NCBI GenBank assembly: GCA_945860255.1
Contig: CAMAQI010000003.1
Span: 1-35,210, forward strand
DNA from: Methylacidiphilum caldifontis
Lineage (GTDB): Bacteria; Verrucomicrobiota; Verrucomicrobiia; Methylacidiphilales; CAMAQI01
DNA: 35,210 bases
Direction: 5' to 3'
The position numbers were made by a program, and so were the translations under genes. The notes under the pieces were generated by a model. It saw only the letters and a program-made list of their open reading frames with translations. It did no database searches and was not told where the DNA came from. The number at the start of each line of letters is the position of its first letter. The stretch's first letter is position 1. Below, piece after piece: positions 17,279-24,221 of the stretch.

Positions 17279-17858
17279 TGCACCTGTTTATGGCGTGGGA
17301 GCTGAATTTAAATCGGCGACGGAACTTTATCATGCGGCGGAGGTCGTACGGGATAAAGGATTCAAATGGTGGGATACCTATTCTCCTTATCCGATCCACG
17401 GAATGGAAATTGCCATGGGGACTGGGAAATCATGGGTCTCGACCTTTGTTCTTTGCGGAGGAATGATGGGGTTTACACTCGGAATTTCTTTAGAGTCATT
17501 GACATCAATTCCTCGTCCTGAGTTCCTTAAAGATATTCAAAGCGGTTGGTTGCTCGATCTTTTTTATCCATTGATCGTTCATGGAAAACCGTATTGGGCC
17601 TTACCTGCTTTTTTTCCAGTGATGTTTGAGCTGACCATTTTGCTCTCGGCTTTTGGAGCAATTCTCGGAATGTTGATTTGCAATATCTTACCTCGATTGA
17701 ACCATCCGGTTTTTAATTGGGAGCTTTTCTGCAAAAGGGCGAGCGATGACAGCTTCTTTTTGATCATTGAAGCGGCCGATCCTCTTTATGCAGAAGAAGA
17801 GACGAAGAAGCTATTGGAAGAACTGGGTGGAACCCAAATTACGGTGATTTCAAAATGA
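17271..17858 (+). CDS. actD: ActD, DUF3341 membrane subunit of ACIII
   Basis: Small ACIII subunit of the DUF3341 family, with a cytoplasmic alpha/beta N-terminus and two membrane helices (about residues 55-80 and 112-145 of this frame). N-terminal [22 protein letters not shown] and [15 protein letters not shown] are characteristic. GMEIAMG leads into the first helix. I chose ATG 17271 (195 residues, MSNAPVYG) because GGAGGT sits four bases before it; a start at 17241 would add ten residues that are unlike the family. It overlaps actC by eight bases and actE by four. It has no cofactor motifs and a structural role in the complex. Confidence 0.92.
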   Translation: MSNAPVYGVGAEFKSATELYHAAEVVRDKGFKWWDTYSPYPIHGMEIAMGTGKSWVSTFVLCGGMMGFTLGISLESLTSIPRPEFLKDIQSGWLLDLFYPLIVHGKPYWALPAFFPVMFELTILLSAFGAILGMLICNILPRLNHPVFNWELFCKRASDDSFFLIIEAADPLYAEEETKKLLEELGGTQITVISK

Positions 17859-18472
17859 GATACTACCTTTTAGGATTATTTGTAGTGGTCACAGCGATTC
17901 TCTGTGTCGTCGGCTTTCGCGGTCAAATGACCGAGCGAACACCGATCGAGCTCTTTGATGACATGGATCGCCAAGCTAAAGTAAAATACCAAAAGCCCAG
18001 TGAGTTCTTTGCGGATGGACGAGCCTCTCGGATGCCGGTTACGGGAACGATTCCTGCAACCATTCCGATTGATGATGAATATTTCGTGACCGGAGCGATT
18101 GGAAATCAGTGGGGAGATGGAATGCCGAAAAGCGTAACGGTTTCCACCAAGTTTATGGCTGCGGGGAAAGAGCGTTATGAGATTAACTGTCGGGTCTGTC
18201 ACGGATCGACAGGAATGGGCAACGGGATTGTGACTCAATACGGATTAGCAGGAGTCGCTAACTTGCTTGATGAGCGTATCCGAACGATGTCGGATGGAGA
18301 GCTCTTTAATACGATTACCAAGGGTAAAGGGCAAATGATGGGCTACGGGGCAAATATCACCCCTCAGGATCGATGGGCGATTGTCGCTTATATGCGGGCA
18401 CTTCAACGAAGCCAAAAAGCTTCATTAAGTGACGTTCCAGAAACTGAACGTGGAAAATTGCTGAAAAAATAA
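17855..18472 (+). CDS. actE: ActE, monoheme cytochrome c subunit of ACIII
   Basis: Periplasmic membrane-anchored cytochrome c. One heme motif CRVCH (followed by GSTGMGNG) is present, and methionine-containing segments near the end (KGQMMGYGANI) can supply the sixth ligand. The N-terminal hydrophobic stretch (residues 3-19) ends at C17, which could be a lipoprotein cysteine, in line with the lipidated subunits reported in ACIII structures, though the lipobox AILC is only fair. The segment SRMPVTGTIPATIPIDDEYFVTG is typical of ActE. Its ATG overlaps the actD stop by four bases. It likely hands electrons to the downstream CcoO/CcoP-like cytochromes or to a soluble carrier. Confidence 0.92.
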   Translation: MRYYLLGLFVVVTAILCVVGFRGQMTERTPIELFDDMDRQAKVKYQKPSEFFADGRASRMPVTGTIPATIPIDDEYFVTGAIGNQWGDGMPKSVTVSTKFMAAGKERYEINCRVCHGSTGMGNGIVTQYGLAGVANLLDERIRTMSDGELFNTITKGKGQMMGYGANITPQDRWAIVAYMRALQRSQKASLSDVPETERGKLLKK

Positions 18473-18485
18473 CAGGTCAAAAGTC

Positions 18486-19712
18486 ATGGAAGCAAAAGTT
18501 CAAGATCGAGTCAGTTTAAAGAAAGAGGACCTAGGGGGGACGATTACCGCCCTTTGGGTCATTGGGATTATCGGATTGATTGGTGCGGCAATTGGCTGTC
18601 ATCTGAATCCGAAGGCCTTTAATTTTTCGTGGTTATTTTCTTTTATGGTATTTTACACGATGGCAGCCGGTTGCTTTTTCTGGCTCATCGTTCAACATGC
18701 GACAAATTCCGGATGGAATACCTTGGTTCGCCGTCAATTGGAGAACGTTGTCGGGGTATTTCCTTATTTGGCCTTATTCTTTATTCCGTTATTGCCAATT
18801 GTCGGTGGAGATCGTCTTCACTCGCTCTGGCCTTGGTTAGATCCTGCGGTGACGGACCATGATCCTCTTTATCATGCAAAGGCTGGTTATTTTACGATGG
18901 GTTTTGATTGGCCCGCCTTTTTTTATGTACGCTTGGCCTTTTACTTTACGACTTTTGTATTAGTCGGGGCTTGGTTTCGTCGTCGATCGCTACAACAAGA
19001 TAGCGATGGTCATCCGATTCACTCGGTAGTGATGAGAAAGACTTCTTATGGCGTGATCGCCCTCTTTGCGATCAGCATAAGTTTCTCGGCAATCGATTGG
19101 ATGATGAGTATGGATTATCGTTGGTATTCAACGATGTGGGGAGTTTATATTTTTGCAGGCTCTGCAGGTTCCGCAATGGCGCTCTTGGCGATCATTCTTC
19201 ATGCTTTGAAAGCAAAGGGATACCTTCAACTCGTCACTGAGGAGCATTTTCATATTGTTGGTAAGTTGATGTTTGCCTTCACGATTTTCTGGTCCTACAT
19301 CGCGTTCAGTCAATTCATGTTGATCTGGTATGCAAATATTCCGGAAGAGACGATTTTTTATAAAATTCGTAATACGCCCGAATGGTTTCCATTAAGTATT
19401 GGATTGCTCTTGGGACATTTTATTATTCCGTTTCTTTGGTTACTCGGACAGGCGGCAAAGAAAACCCCATGGCGCCTCATCGCAGGGGCTTCGTGGATGA
19501 TTTTCATTCATATGTGTGATCTTTATTGGATTATCATGCCCGTTTATCAAAAGAGTCCGATTCCAGATTGGAAACATTTCCTTCTCAATGGAAGTTGCCT
19601 TTTGGGGATAGGTTGCATTATTGCGGCGGTTTTCTTGAGAAATCTGACAAAAGCAAACCTCTATCCTGTGAAAGATCCTCGTCTGGACGAGTCGATTCAC
19701 TTAAAGAATTAA
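18486..19712 (+). CDS. actF: ActF, second NrfD-like membrane subunit of ACIII
   Basis: Paralogue of ActC in the same complex, 408 residues with about ten membrane helices. Recognisable family segments are FYTMAAGCFFWLIVQHATNSGWNT near residue 60, HAKAGYF, SFSAIDWMMSMDYRWYSTMWGVYIF, and HIVGKLMFAFTIFWSYIAFSQFMLIWYANIPEET in the second half. It pairs with ActC pseudo-symmetrically in known structures but is not thought to bind the catalytic quinol in the same way. The ribosome site is weak. The gene follows actE by 13 bases and completes the six-subunit set. Confidence 0.94.
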   Translation: MEAKVQDRVSLKKEDLGGTITALWVIGIIGLIGAAIGCHLNPKAFNFSWLFSFMVFYTMAAGCFFWLIVQHATNSGWNTLVRRQLENVVGVFPYLALFFIPLLPIVGGDRLHSLWPWLDPAVTDHDPLYHAKAGYFTMGFDWPAFFYVRLAFYFTTFVLVGAWFRRRSLQQDSDGHPIHSVVMRKTSYGVIALFAISISFSAIDWMMSMDYRWYSTMWGVYIFAGSAGSAMALLAIILHALKAKGYLQLVTEEHFHIVGKLMFAFTIFWSYIAFSQFMLIWYANIPEETIFYKIRNTPEWFPLSIGLLLGHFIIPFLWLLGQAAKKTPWRLIAGASWMIFIHMCDLYWIIMPVYQKSPIPDWKHFLLNGSCLLGIGCIIAAVFLRNLTKANLYPVKDPRLDESIHLKN

Positions 19713-19721
19713 GGAAAATTT

Positions 19722-20054
19722 ATGACAGATACCCATGACTCATCAGAATCGAAAGGGGGCTTCGGCTCTTTTTTAAAGATCTCCTTAGGGATTGCTTTTT
19801 TTGCTTTCGTGACTGGATCGATTCTTTGTGCTTATCGTTTGGAGAATAAGACCTACGATCAAACGCGTGCGATTGAGCGGACAAAAAAATTAAATGAGCT
19901 GCGTACTAAAGAGGCAGCGATTTTGGATTCCTACGCTGTTTTGGATGAGGCAAAAGGGATTTATCAAATTCCGATTGCAAGATCGATGGAGCTTGAGATT
20001 GAGGCGCTGAAGGACAAGCCTCTTCGTACAGTGGGAGTGATCCCTGTTAAATAA
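19722..20054 (+). CDS. Small single-helix membrane protein of the act operon
   Basis: Unnamed 110-residue protein lying between actF and the ccoN-like gene. Residues 20-40 form one membrane helix (FLKISLGIAFFAFVTGSILCAY); the rest is a charged, probably periplasmic helix followed by the stretch AILDSYAVLDEAKGIYQIPI with ARSMELEIE. A similar Y-x-x-x-D...G-x-x-x-IPI...SME/AME pattern occurs, as far as I recall, in small proteins found next to ACIII and oxidase genes in Verrucomicrobia and Acidobacteria, so it is probably an accessory or assembly subunit. No heme or metal motif. AAGGA lies before the ATG. It sits nine bases after actF and nine before the next gene. Confidence 0.7.
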   Translation: MTDTHDSSESKGGFGSFLKISLGIAFFAFVTGSILCAYRLENKTYDQTRAIERTKKLNELRTKEAAILDSYAVLDEAKGIYQIPIARSMELEIEALKDKPLRTVGVIPVK

Positions 20055-20063
20055 AGGTTTTAT

Positions 20064-21539
20064 ATGAATGGCTCAAAAGATGTACAGTTAGAGGGGTATG
20101 GCGATGAGAATTTAGACCGTTCTTTGCAGGGACCGTTAAGTCTTCTTTTTGTTTGCTCTGCCTTATGGTTGGTCGTCTCCAGTCTTTTAGGAGCAGTCGC
20201 TTTTTGGCAGCTTAAATTTCCTGGATTAATTGATTTTAAAGCTGGGATTCAGACTCCTTATGTCGGATGGTTTTTTGATTTCATTCATCAGGCCTTGAAT
20301 TATGGACGTGCCGTTGCGGCGACGAAGAGCGTGATGATTTACGGGTGGTTGTTGCAAGGATTCCTTGGGGTGGCGATTTGGCTCACGGGACGTTTGACAA
20401 AGAAGATGATTTGTAAAACAGGAAACTATTTTTTACTCGGGGCCATTGCGCTTTGGAATATCGGAGTTCTTGTTGGGTTAATGGGAGTTTTCTCAGGGGA
20501 AGCGAGTGGGTTTTCCGGATTTGATTTTCCGAAATATGCCGCAGCAATTCTCTTTACTGCTTACGCTTTTATCGGTTTAGGGATGGGAATGCGATTTGCG
20601 AAGAAGAGTTGTTCGGTACCGACGCCATCAGAATGGTATTTGATCGGGGCAATCTTCTGGTTTCCTTGGTTTTTCGGGGTCGCCTACTATTTTGTTTTTT
20701 GTAAAGTCGTTTTTGGGGTGATGCCTGCACTCGTCCATGCGTGGTATATCGGGGGACTTGAAGTGTTGGTGTTAGGATCTTTAGCGATATCGATTCTTTA
20801 CTATTTAGTCCCTTCGATTTTGGGGTTGGCGTTAAATCGAGTTCATTCTGCGAAAAGTGCGTTTTGGTTTTTTGCCTTTTTAGGAGCTTGGTCAGGGGTT
20901 CGACATTTGGTTGGCGGACCGCTTCCGGCATGGATGATTAGCTCAAGTGTTGTTGCGGGGGTATTGCTTTTGATTCCAGGAACGATCATCGCCAATAATC
21001 AAATGGTTCCGCTTTGGTCAAACTGGTGCAAGGTTAAGTCGACGCCCGTTCTCTGGTATTTGGCGACCGGCGGGGTTTCCCTTTTAGTTTGGATTTCGCT
21101 TGAGGCCATGATGTCGTTACGAGGAGTAAGTGCGGCGCTTCGATTCAGCTATTTTGAAATGGGAGTTTCAGCGGTTTTTGAATATGCCTTTTTATCGATG
21201 GTTTTATTCGGATCGATCTATGCGATTCTTCCGACGCTGACTGGAAAAGAACTACCATGCTGTGTGAAGTGCTGTTCCAAGTGTCAATTTTGGTGGGGCT
21301 TTTGTGGAGTGATTACTTTTTTTACGGGAACATTTTTTGCTGGGACCTTTATGGGATTGGGAATTAACTTCGCTCCGATGGCTTTTGTCGCAACAACGAA
21401 TTTAGCAAGTCCCTTCTTTTGGCTCTCAGTGGCAGGAGGGATCATGGTTCTTCTTGCGAATTTAATCTTCGTCAAAAACGTAGTAGCAACGGTGTTGTCT
21501 GCTTGTTGTGAATCGAATAAGGAAGGATGTTGCTCATGA
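20064..21539 (+). CDS. CcoN-like heme-copper oxidase subunit I homologue lacking metal ligands
   Basis: The 491 residues have about 12 membrane helices and align over most of their length with cbb3-oxidase subunit I (for example YYLVPSILG, LPAWMISSSVVAG, FGSIYAILPTLTGKE). However, it has only four histidines. Where CcoN has the low-spin heme His after the GR of helix II, this has T87 (GRAVAATKS); where WYGHN holds a copper His, this has G230 (WYIGG); where GPHHLH lies, this has R280-H281 (GVRHLV); and where HVHSGALG lies, this reads VSAVFEYAF (368-376). Unusually, it has clustered cysteines: C399, C400, C403, C404, C407 in one loop and C481, C482, C489, C490 at the C-terminus. Automated annotation would call it a cbb3 oxidase, but oxygen reduction at a standard site looks impossible. 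Likely structural or electron-transfer role with ACIII. Confidence 0.8.
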   Translation: MNGSKDVQLEGYGDENLDRSLQGPLSLLFVCSALWLVVSSLLGAVAFWQLKFPGLIDFKAGIQTPYVGWFFDFIHQALNYGRAVAATKSVMIYGWLLQGFLGVAIWLTGRLTKKMICKTGNYFLLGAIALWNIGVLVGLMGVFSGEASGFSGFDFPKYAAAILFTAYAFIGLGMGMRFAKKSCSVPTPSEWYLIGAIFWFPWFFGVAYYFVFCKVVFGVMPALVHAWYIGGLEVLVLGSLAISILYYLVPSILGLALNRVHSAKSAFWFFAFLGAWSGVRHLVGGPLPAWMISSSVVAGVLLLIPGTIIANNQMVPLWSNWCKVKSTPVLWYLATGGVSLLVWISLEAMMSLRGVSAALRFSYFEMGVSAVFEYAFLSMVLFGSIYAILPTLTGKELPCCVKCCSKCQFWWGFCGVITFFTGTFFAGTFMGLGINFAPMAFVATTNLASPFFWLSVAGGIMVLLANLIFVKNVVATVLSACCESNKEGCCS

Positions 21540-22189
21540 ATGGTTACGGACGTCTTTTTGTCGGAATCTTGTTTGCCTTTGTTTTCTCTTGGGCGGCGTT
21601 GATTTTAGTTCCTTTAAATCAGGTGGGAAACTTAATGCCTTTGGAGGATCAAACCAGTGGGGATCTGAACCCACCCGCGTTGAGTGGTTTAGCGAAACGA
21701 GGCTCTCAAGTCTATGCGGCTAATGGATGTGCCAGTTGCCATACGCAGCAGGTTCGCTCGGAGAGCGGCGGTTCGGATATTGCGCGTCAATGGGGAGCTC
21801 GTCAAACGGTGGCTCGCGATTATTTATATCATTCGAATCCGAATTTGGGTTCAATGCGCTTAGGGCCGGATCTTGCAAATTTGGGAGTCGAGCGCCCTGA
21901 TTTGAATGTCAATGCAGGGCCGAAGAAAAAATATGATGCAGCGGGGCTTCACCAACTTTTTTATGCCCCTCGATCGATCAAGGGATCAAGCCATCCGAGT
22001 TATTCCTTTTTATATGAGAAACGGGAAATTAAGGGAGCCAATGCAGAGGTCTCTTTGATTCTTCCTGTCGGATTTGAAACAGAAGAGGGGAAAGAGGTTG
22101 TTCCTTCCGAAGATGCGAAAGCGTTGGTCGCTTATCTTCTCTCTTTAAATCGTATGTATGCGCTTCCTGAAGCGCCGGTGAAACCTTAA
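21536..22189 (+). CDS. CcoO-like membrane monoheme cytochrome c
   Basis: Membrane-anchored cytochrome of the CcoO/FixO family, with an N-terminal helix (residues 5-26) and a periplasmic heme domain. GCASCHTQQVR holds the heme, followed by IARQWGARQTVARDY and MRLGPDLANLGVERPD, all standard for CcoO. The usual axial-ligand segment of the type SxMPxYxFL is here SSHPSYSFLYEKREI, so histidine replaces the expected methionine; a bis-histidine heme with lower potential is possible. I chose ATG 21536 (217 residues) because GGAAGG lies nine bases before it and it overlaps the previous stop as ATGA; an ATG at 21527 is in frame. Probably works with the CcoN-like protein encoded just before it. Confidence 0.82.
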   Translation: MNGYGRLFVGILFAFVFSWAALILVPLNQVGNLMPLEDQTSGDLNPPALSGLAKRGSQVYAANGCASCHTQQVRSESGGSDIARQWGARQTVARDYLYHSNPNLGSMRLGPDLANLGVERPDLNVNAGPKKKYDAAGLHQLFYAPRSIKGSSHPSYSFLYEKREIKGANAEVSLILPVGFETEEGKEVVPSEDAKALVAYLLSLNRMYALPEAPVKP

Positions 22190-22203
22190 AGAGGAACGGG
22201 TGT

Positions 22204-22803
22204 ATGTCTGATCATTCTTCAAATCAATCGAACGAAAATTCTCATCAAGAATCGATGCTTCCTCAGTGGATGTATTGGGTTTTTGCAGCCCTTCTTATTT
22301 GGGGAGGGGCTTATTTAATGCGTTATTCCGGAGGGTTCAGCGGTGAGGTTTATGATGAATCGACGGTGACTTATGGACCGGTAAAAGGGGGAGCGGCGGC
22401 GGTCGAAGATCCTAAGGTTTTAGGGGCACGGGTTTATAAAGCGAATTGCGCACAGTGTCATCAATTGACAGGACTCGGCGTTGAGGGGCAGTATCCTCCG
22501 TTGGCTGGTTCGGAATTTGTATTAGGCAGTGAGGCTCATGTGATCCGTATTCTGCTTCATGGTTTAGTTGGCCCTATTACGGTGAACGGAAAACCTTACA
22601 ATGGGAATATGGCCCCTTGGAAAGATGTTTTGGATGACAAAAAAATCTCTCAAGTGCTCACTTATATTCGATCGGATTGGGGAAATAATGCCTCGGCGAT
22701 TACTCCAGAGATGGTTGCGGCAGTTCGCAAAGAAGAGGCAGCGCGTTCGGCCTCTTGGACTGAAAAAGAGCTTGAAGCGGCTCCTAAGGTTCTTCCGAAA
22801 TAG
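22204..22803 (+). CDS. CcoP-like membrane monoheme cytochrome c
   Basis: Last gene of the operon: 199 residues with a membrane helix at about 21-40 and one class I cytochrome c domain. The heme site is CAQCH, followed by QLTGLGVEGQYPPLAGSEFV, and NGNMAPW supplies the likely axial methionine. CcoP of canonical cbb3 oxidases has two hemes; this has one, like the single-heme cytochromes that accompany ACIII gene clusters. The C-terminal 50 residues are charged and Ala/Glu-rich without motifs. GAGGAACGGG precedes the ATG. A terminator hairpin follows about 30 bases after the stop. Confidence 0.82.
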   Translation: MSDHSSNQSNENSHQESMLPQWMYWVFAALLIWGGAYLMRYSGGFSGEVYDESTVTYGPVKGGAAAVEDPKVLGARVYKANCAQCHQLTGLGVEGQYPPLAGSEFVLGSEAHVIRILLHGLVGPITVNGKPYNGNMAPWKDVLDDKKISQVLTYIRSDWGNNASAITPEMVAAVRKEEAARSASWTEKELEAAPKVLPK

Positions 22804-22830
22804 ACTCTTTTCCGAATTGCAATTTTTCCT

Positions 22831-22874
22831 AAACTGTTGGAAATCCGTATGATCGGTGGTTCCAACTGTTTTTT
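22831..22874 (+). terminator. Rho-independent terminator of the act operon
   Basis: AAACTGTTGGAA (22831-22842) pairs with TTCCAACTGTTT (22860-22871) as a 12-base stem with a single T-T mismatch and a 17-base loop that contains a further CCG/CGG pairing. The right arm runs into six consecutive T (22869-22874). It lies 28 bases after the last cytochrome gene and separates it from the convergent transpeptidase gene. Confidence 0.75.
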
Positions 22875-22883
22875 AGATTGAAA

Positions 22884-22911
22884 CCTTTGCGGAACTCTGC
22901 GTCCTTTGCGG
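22884..22911. repeat. Short tandem CCTTTGCGG / ACTCTGCGT repeat
   Basis: CCTTTGCGG occurs twice (22884-22892 and 22903-22911) around the related ACTCTGCGT (22894-22902). On the other strand this reads CCGCAAAGGACGCAGAGT. Degenerate repeats of this CGCAAAGGACGCAGAG kind are, in my experience, scattered through intergenic DNA of many Verrucomicrobia, Planctomycetes and other environmental bacteria. Their function is unknown to me. Confidence 0.45.
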
Positions 22912-22920
22912 TGAAAAATG

Positions 22921-23025
22921 AATTTCGTTGCGTCGCCGCGGGAGACGTTCCCCTGTATTTGAGAGGCATTTAAGCTATCCAGCGATTAGGCCTTCCTCGA
23001 TTTATCCCTAATACAGGAAGTGGGA
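22921..23025. other. Unassigned intergenic segment with an inverted repeat
   Basis: Lies between the tandem repeat and the 3' end of the convergent transpeptidase gene. CCTGTATT (22952-22959) and AATACAGG (23010-23017) are perfect 8-base inverted arms about 50 bases apart, and GGGAGACGTTCCC around 22940-22952 is a small hairpin. No gene is visible. It could be an intergenic repeat unit or a structured 3' region of the minus-strand transcript. Confidence 0.3.
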
Positions 23026-24033
23026 TTATTCTTGGATGGAGACGGTCATTCCGATGCGGATCATTTTGAGAAGCTTTTCGGCGTTCCAGTTGCAAAGGCG
23101 GAAGCAGCCGTGGGATTGGGTGGCGGAGATCTCTTCTGGGATGGGAGTTCCATGGATCCCATAACCAGGGAGGCTGAGGCCAATCCAAGCGGTTCCAACA
23201 GGGTTATTAGGTCCAGGGGGGATAATGAGTTTTTTTGTGATTTTTTCCTGAAGCGCTGCTCCCTTAAAAAGTTCCGGATCAAAGGTATAGTTAGGGTTGG
23301 GGGCGAAATTTTTTACGGTTAAAATTCCAGTCGGTCTTTTTTGTTTGTCGGCAGCGATGGAGCAGGCGAAGTGGCATAGGATGAGTCCAGTCGCATCGAT
23401 TCCTTGAATACTCGTTTCCGAAAGAGAGATGCGGATTGAGTCGATTTTAGGAAGGGGGAGAAATCCCTGAAGGTTGGGAACAAGAAGTTGGTCTCCAAGC
23501 TTAGGCTCTTTAACCGTGGGGTTGAGCTCCTTGATGAAGCGTTGAGCCGTATGATGGCGCTCGGCAATGAGTTCCCATAGGGAATGGTATCCGAGAGTTT
23601 TTTGCTGACTTTTCTCGATCCAAGTGGAGAGCGGGGGGGTGATCTGAAGAAGATCGCTTTCTGTGATGGTGTAATAGGTAAAGGGGTCACTTAACGGGTG
23701 GAGAAGATTTTTTGTATTCGAGTCGAGAGTTCCTGTGATCGGGAGTTTTTGGTTTTCTTGAAAGGCGGCAATTGCACGGGTCGTTCGCTTGCCCTCTCGG
23801 CCATCAATGAAGCCGCAAGAAAAGTGACGCTGTTCGAGTCCGATTTGAAGTTGAGCTCGTTCAAATTTAGTGAGAGGCTTAGGGGGAGTTGTTGTCGGTT
23901 GAGCGGAGAGAAAGAAAATCGTTCCGATGAAAACGATGAAGCATGCAAGAGAGCGGAATCGCTTGGCAACCCAATGACTTAAAAGCCTGGGGGAGATAAA
24001 GGAAGCTTTCAATGCGACGATTTTGCATTGCAC
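23026..24033 (-). CDS. L,D-transpeptidase (YkuD family) with peptidoglycan-binding domain
   Basis: Exported cell-wall enzyme that forms 3-3 peptide crosslinks or attaches proteins to peptidoglycan. Residues 28-45 look like a signal or anchor helix ending LSAQP. Residues about 54-115 match a PG_binding_1 domain (FIDGREGKRTTRAIAAFQ). A LysM-like stretch may follow (about 138-188: LWELIAERH...LGDQLLVP). The YkuD domain occupies the C-terminal half and has H294 in GIHGTP and the catalytic H308/C310 in SHGCFRL. The start is uncertain: the called frame opens with GTG at 24033 without a ribosome site, and a TTG at 24012 is possible. Convergent with the act operon. Confidence 0.88.
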   Translation of the reverse strand: MQCKIVALKASFISPRLLSHWVAKRFRSLACFIVFIGTIFFLSAQPTTTPPKPLTKFERAQLQIGLEQRHFSCGFIDGREGKRTTRAIAAFQENQKLPITGTLDSNTKNLLHPLSDPFTYYTITESDLLQITPPLSTWIEKSQQKTLGYHSLWELIAERHHTAQRFIKELNPTVKEPKLGDQLLVPNLQGFLPLPKIDSIRISLSETSIQGIDATGLILCHFACSIAADKQKRPTGILTVKNFAPNPNYTFDPELFKGAALQEKITKKLIIPPGPNNPVGTAWIGLSLPGYGIHGTPIPEEISATQSHGCFRLCNWNAEKLLKMIRIGMTVSIQE

Positions 24034-24221
24034 TGAATATTTGAAAAGAGATTTATCATCAATCGGTTTAAGATCGAAACCAAGGATATCTCCTTAATGA
24101 AAACATTCTCACCCTCATCCAAATCGCTTTGAATTCAGATTGATGAATTTTAAATTCGTTTTTTTGTTTTAGGGTTATCAATTCTTTATAGCGAGCCAGC
24201 GATGGGGCTTGTTATGATGTT
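24034..24221. other. Intergenic region between two minus-strand genes
   Basis: 188 AT-rich bases that must hold the 3' end of the upstream gene's transcript and the promoter of the transpeptidase. AAGGATATCTCCTT (near 24083-24098) is an interrupted 5-base inverted repeat and, read on the minus strand, contains AAGGAGAT, a strong ribosome-site match placed too far from the called transpeptidase start. No clear -35/-10 pair was found. Confidence 0.25.

Noticed and set aside
20064-21539. Calling the CcoN-like gene ccoN, a functional cbb3 oxidase catalytic subunit
   Set aside because: Overall similarity is clear, but the expected heme and copper histidines are not found at their positions.
23020-23322. 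100-codon plus-strand frame inside the transpeptidase gene
   Set aside because: Antisense shadow; the minus strand carries clear PG-binding and YkuD motifs with the catalytic cysteine.
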